From Hyalella azteca (Eukaryota > Arthropoda > Malacostraca > Amphipoda > Hyalellidae), in assembly GCF_000764305.2 (NCBI RefSeq), contig NW_025947133.1, positions 1 to 64,000 on the forward strand: 64,000 nucleotides of DNA, read 5' to 3'. Of this stretch, positions 59,730 through 64,000 are shown one piece after another. Position 1 is the stretch's first letter, and every line of letters starts with the position of its first letter. The position numbers were made by a program, and so were the translations under genes. The notes under the pieces are model-generated. The model made no database searches. It had not been told where the DNA came from and saw nothing but the letters and a program-made list of their open reading frames with translations.

Positions 59730-59800
59730 TCTCCTTCCGTGACGTCACTGTGATGCGTCTATATACGTAAGTCACTCAAGCATCACACTGAGGTAGTTGT
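59730..59800 (+). promoter_or_regulatory. CRE plus TATA promoter-like site
   Basis: CTTCCGTGACGTCACTG (TGACGTCA at 59740-59747) is followed 13 bp later by TATATACG (59760) and, at about +25, ATCACACTG, which could be an initiator near 59785-59790. The CRE flank CTTCYGTGACGTCAC is shared with the minus-strand modules at 4958-5121. A short non-coding first exon could follow (next ATG only after about 200 bp). No downstream coding exon lies in the window. Confidence 0.45.
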
Positions 59801-62800
59801 AGACCGACGTCTAAAGGAAGCACTCACTTAAATTATACTCTCCGATTATCACTTGCCTCACTTGCGTACGAGTCATACTACCTTCATTGCTACTGTACTA
59901 ATTTACCCCATCGTGCCTTATCCTGTAATCCTATATTTAATAATTACTCTTGGTCTTGGTGTTGCCACTCTCTTATTCTGCTGCTGTAGCATATGGTCAT
60001 ATGGACAATAATAAGAACCTATCGGAACTCAGAAATAATCCTTACATTCCACCTAAGTATAAATTAATCAATGAATGCCACAGAAAAAACTGAAGCCCGG
60101 AAAGTTTGATTAAATCTGACTATTGGCCCCCGAACACATCCTTTGACAGAAATAACCATTTTAACTGGATTAATCAACTTGTATAACATTTTACAAAGGT
60201 AGTTTAGAAATTTGAAAGACATTATCATAGTATTTGTCTAAAAAACTGTGCCCGCTGAAAAAAACACGCTACAGAATTTGTATATTTGATAAATAATGTA
60301 AGCTAGTATATTAAAACAAACCAATAATTACGTCTTCTTTTATTAGCGCATAGTCTTCCTTGAGGTTTTTGCTCTTCTGACCCGCGTATACCAATTCTGC
60401 CCTCACAAATGCCTATCGCAATCATGTTCTCTTGTTTCGCTCCAATTTAGTAATTAATGTATAATTGAAAGCATTTGAATAGACACTCAAACTTTGAATT
60501 GCGAGGCTTTAGGTCGAACGTGCTTTCACTAGGCTTAATAGGAAGCATCAAAGAAAAACAGGCAAGGGAAAATGATTATATATGAAAATTGCAACTTCAA
60601 CTACTAGATGAATATCAAAGCTTTTATAATTAATATTAATTTTATAGCGAATAAATATATTAATTCGCTAGATTTACGGAAATAAGCCTGATGAGACTTC
60701 CACTGCTAAAATGTGTTGGGGCAAAAAAGGTATTGCTGAGAATATTCTCATGCAGTCGACTTGTTAACATAACGCTAATATAAATGTAATGGACCGTCAA
60801 TATAATTCACTTACAACAACTTAGCTTACCTAGAAGTTTCTTTTGAGTTTTCTTGGAACTAAGGAGTCGCGTCAAGACACTCCTGCGATAACTGCAGGTC
60901 GTTCGATCGTTTGAATGAAAAGCTTCGTTCACTGGAACGAGGCGGTAAACAGGCCACACGGAACGCAATTGCGTAACTCGATCGATGTTTGCTTAACGAA
61001 GAGCCCCTGTCTCTGGATTGATAGCATCCAATTTGTATTGAACACCCAATTACATGTGTACCAGTTATCAACCGCTTCAATAGACGTGGCAACCTCTTTT
61101 GGGTTTTGAGCGAGCAGCCAGATCGTTAACGCCCCCATTTCTGGAATTAATTAGTAGTATCCACAAACTTACAGCTAAAAAGCACAATAAAGTAGATAAT
61201 TGAAGGTTTCTTCCGCATCAGCGATCACTTGTAACTGTCTAAATGAATGCTAAAAAATCGGCTGAATTGAACTTTGATAACGACATTGTCGTGCGTATAG
61301 TGGCAGGTTCTGGTGCCAGGTGATAAAACCAACAATCAATAATATACTTTATTGCACATCAATCATCATTACAGACTTTCTGCATGAACTGGGATACGTA
61401 GCACATGTTCACGTGGCACACAGGTAATTAACAGTCTTCGTTCGAACAGCTACGTTCCACAACACGTGACGATGTCTTCCACATCAAGTCCACGTTCTTA
61501 CTGCTCGTTCATAATCCGCAATTTCTATTCTCGATTCCAACTTTCTCTAAAACATTCTTACAATACTAATTCTAATAAATTACAAATTTACTACACCTAT
61601 ATATTTAGTAGAAGCTTCATATTCTAACAGTAAAATACAATTTACAACAAGCCCTCTACAACATTATGTGAAATGTATAGGTACACTTATGACATTATGA
61701 GAGTCCCACAAAATCCCTCCAAATAGCAGCTATGCAACTTCATTCTCCGTGTCAGTTCTCGGTGACAGTTTGAGTAAGAGCCTCGCGTGAGGTCTGCAGC
61801 GCAGGGCAACTTTGGCCTGCTAAACAAAGTCCAAAACTTTATCCGGACCTCATAGCAGAAACTTCATCACAACCCTCGACTGATCCGGCTTATTTTGCAG
61901 GATTTGGGGTGACGGCAGTCAGCACCCGTGCAAAGTTTCTTACTCTCCTGCAAATTTTGCTATATGGACTAACGAAAAATGAACTTGAATAACGTCACAT
62001 GGATAAATTTGAAAATTTTTGGTGGTTATTAAACTGTCTTCAATTGGGTTACAAGTTGAGTTCTCATCGTGACCGACATTATCCTAAGCATTCTTGAAGC
62101 ACGAAACAGAAATATATTGTTCCTCCGATTGCATTGAAAGAACTGAAATAATAATCCCAGACTGATAAAATTCGTTTGATGTAAAATATTTAAATGGCAT
62201 CACAAAATACCTAAACAGACCAGTTATGCTAAAACCTTCATTAAATTAGTTTACAACCTCCATGAAGTGAAAGAATCAGAATTATTGTCTATAGAAAATT
62301 AAAGTTAAAATACATCTCTTTTGGACCCCTTTTGAGAACGCCTTGGTGGCTGCTACCAATACAAGGACCTCGAAGTGAGGGCCAGCGACCTCACGTTGAT
62401 GAGAGTGCCCGCCCTGATGGCGGCCGTACGTCTTAGTAGAGCTTATTTGAAACTCTTGTGTGGGGGAAAAGCCTTGTTCCTTGTCTCCGGCTTTAGACCT
62501 ACAGTCACTGCCTCATTCAGTGTTGAAAACCATTTTTAAAGTCGCCAGAAGTGTCCGAGATCCTCAGCAACGAATCAATCTGCTGTCGCCATCACTGGGG
62601 AGAATTCATCGTATCGAACGAAATTGTTGTTTTCCTCAAGTCAGTCTATACAATTTTTGTTAAGAATCTAGTCTCTGCTTTGTAAGGGCTCAAACTTCCT
62701 CGCTTATAACCATAGATCTTTCTATCAGTCCGAGCTAGTATTGCTTTTTCCAAAAGTTATTATTACTGTCGTTTCTTCTAATTGAGAAGACGATTCAGGT

Positions 62801-64000
62801 CGTATGGCTTATAATAGAAAACTGGGTCGTTCCTACAGCTTTCTATTTTCCAAAGGCATATCATTGACCGTAATTCTTTTTACTCCCGAACTCGTTGCAG
62901 ACGAATAACGATTTCCGATCATGTTAATCATGCGGTCATTCATTGTCCTGCCAAGACATTCAGTGCAGGCTGTCAAAGAAAACCTTTGAGTGAGTAGCAA
63001 GTAAACGAGTCAGCGTCAATGCTGAGCCAGCACTTTTCATTTAAGCTTTCTTTGATGATCTCCAGGAACGTTTCTATTGAGTATCCACTCACCATTAATA
63101 ACATGAATTTCGTTTCGTTGACGAGCCATTAAGAATAGGAAATTGTCGCTGCCAGAGGATACCTATTAGCAGGAGTGGTAAGGACCTCTGTTCGTGATTG
63201 CTGAAATGAAATTGAAATGGTTAAGAATTATTATTGTATGTATATACTATGAGAAACATTCTTCAGTACCCTTATAATGAAGGCCTGTGAACAAATTAAT
63301 GAACGATGGTCATAATGAACATATGACGGCCTCTTTCAGGGACCAAAAAAAATCAGTAAAAACACACGAAAAACTCGAAAATATTCTACAGTACCTCAAT
63401 CAGAGTGACAATATTTGCGTCCTAACTTTAGCCATTCTTTGTTCTTCCCGTACCAAAGACTTCCCATCTCTAGTAAATGAACAGCCGCAAGCCATTTCTT
63501 ACTCACGCTCACCAGGGCTAGAGAGTCTAAAATCCTTTCTGAAATCTGACAGAAGGACGTCATAATTGCGCTCAAGGAGATATCTCTTATATCGTCCAAG
63601 TTTAGCCATTTCTCCGAAGAGAAGTTTTACGATGCATGGCAATCAACGAGAAGCGAAGAAGCTGCGCAAGCAAATCCCGATCGGGTTTTGCGATAGTCAG
63701 CCTTAGAAGAAAAATTAATGCGAGTTCTCATATTGTACTGTTTATAACTACAATAAAAAATCGTTTATTGCATTAAATTATAATTCCAGGAAAATAAATG
63801 TCAACTGTATACTTGAAACGCAAGCAGTATTAATTGCTAATAACATTGAATAAAATTTGTTCAGTACTTATGCTTGTTTTCGTGAGGTGATGGAAATGAA
63901 TACCAACACTAATAGCGTTCTTGAACTTGTGATAACTGCCTGAAACTCAAGCCTTAACCAAGTCCCTTCAATATTCATGAGAAGGATCGCAAACACGGGC
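59801..64000. other. no gene seen
   Basis: If the promoter at 59.74 kb is real, this is its first exon and intron. I recognise no exon, RNA gene or transposon. The overlapping frames at 60859-61138 and those at 62460-62663 and 63287-63599 lack any recognisable motif. Confidence 0.4.

Noticed and set aside
60859..61138. Overlapping frames on both strands as a gene
   Set aside because: Three short frames overlap on both strands, with no motif, splice signals or polyadenylation context to favour any.
1..64000. tRNA or rRNA genes
   Set aside because: I looked for the GGTTCGAATCC-type B box and rRNA words on both strands by eye and found none that forms a cloverleaf; tRNAscan-SE would settle it.

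Overview
This is eukaryotic nuclear DNA. It has one gene built from many small exons with consensus GT/AG introns, two intronless small genes, and a large load of dead transposons. A short (CCTAA)n tract, the complement of the arthropod telomere motif TTAGG, together with the transposon mix (piggyBac, hAT, TA-inserting elements, several non-LTR retrotransposons) points to an arthropod. A crustacean is my best guess, but no marker here proves it.

Layout. 1-25.4 kb is a nested transposon field. A dead piggyBac element (3219-9513, flanked by TTAA) contains a 4.1-kb TA-flanked insertion, which itself holds LINE and other debris. A LINE fragment at about 10.4-14.6 kb is split by another TA-flanked element, which is split by a 1964-bp hAT with an 8-bp target duplication, which is split in turn by a TTAA-flanked element. 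Two further compound insertions follow at 14.7-19.65 kb and 20.5-23.2 kb. Five copies of one roughly 1.2-1.3-kb non-autonomous element (called A here) and three other families (B, C, D) share a terminal plan: TA target, then about CCGTCAAAYGGGG, then a family-specific word that is repeated inside the element. None has an open reading frame worth the name.

25.4-35 kb is the only clearly conserved gene: UBE4A, ubiquitin conjugation factor E4 A, a U-box E3/E4 ubiquitin ligase. It has 16 coding exons on the plus strand and about 1156 codons. Downstream, 37.66-38.53 kb carries two small single-exon genes on the same strand, each predicting a small single-pass membrane protein of unknown function; they may share a transcript.

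38.6-64 kb has no convincing protein gene. It holds a dead RNase-H-less LINE (40.06-40.84 kb), a roughly 2-kb sequence present two to three times (41.2-44.2 and 46.9-49.3 kb) with an unusually conserved 160-bp core, further TTAA-family copies, several copies of a small mobile element with a CTGT/CCGT microsatellite core, two minisatellites, an interstitial telomere-like tract inside a near-perfect inverted repeat (56.7 kb), and a CRE plus TATA promoter-like site at 59.74 kb.

The transposons show no functional link with the genes, except that a pogo-like element ends about 115 bp upstream of the UBE4A start codon and could lie in or next to its promoter. All calls are by eye; no alignment or database search was run.
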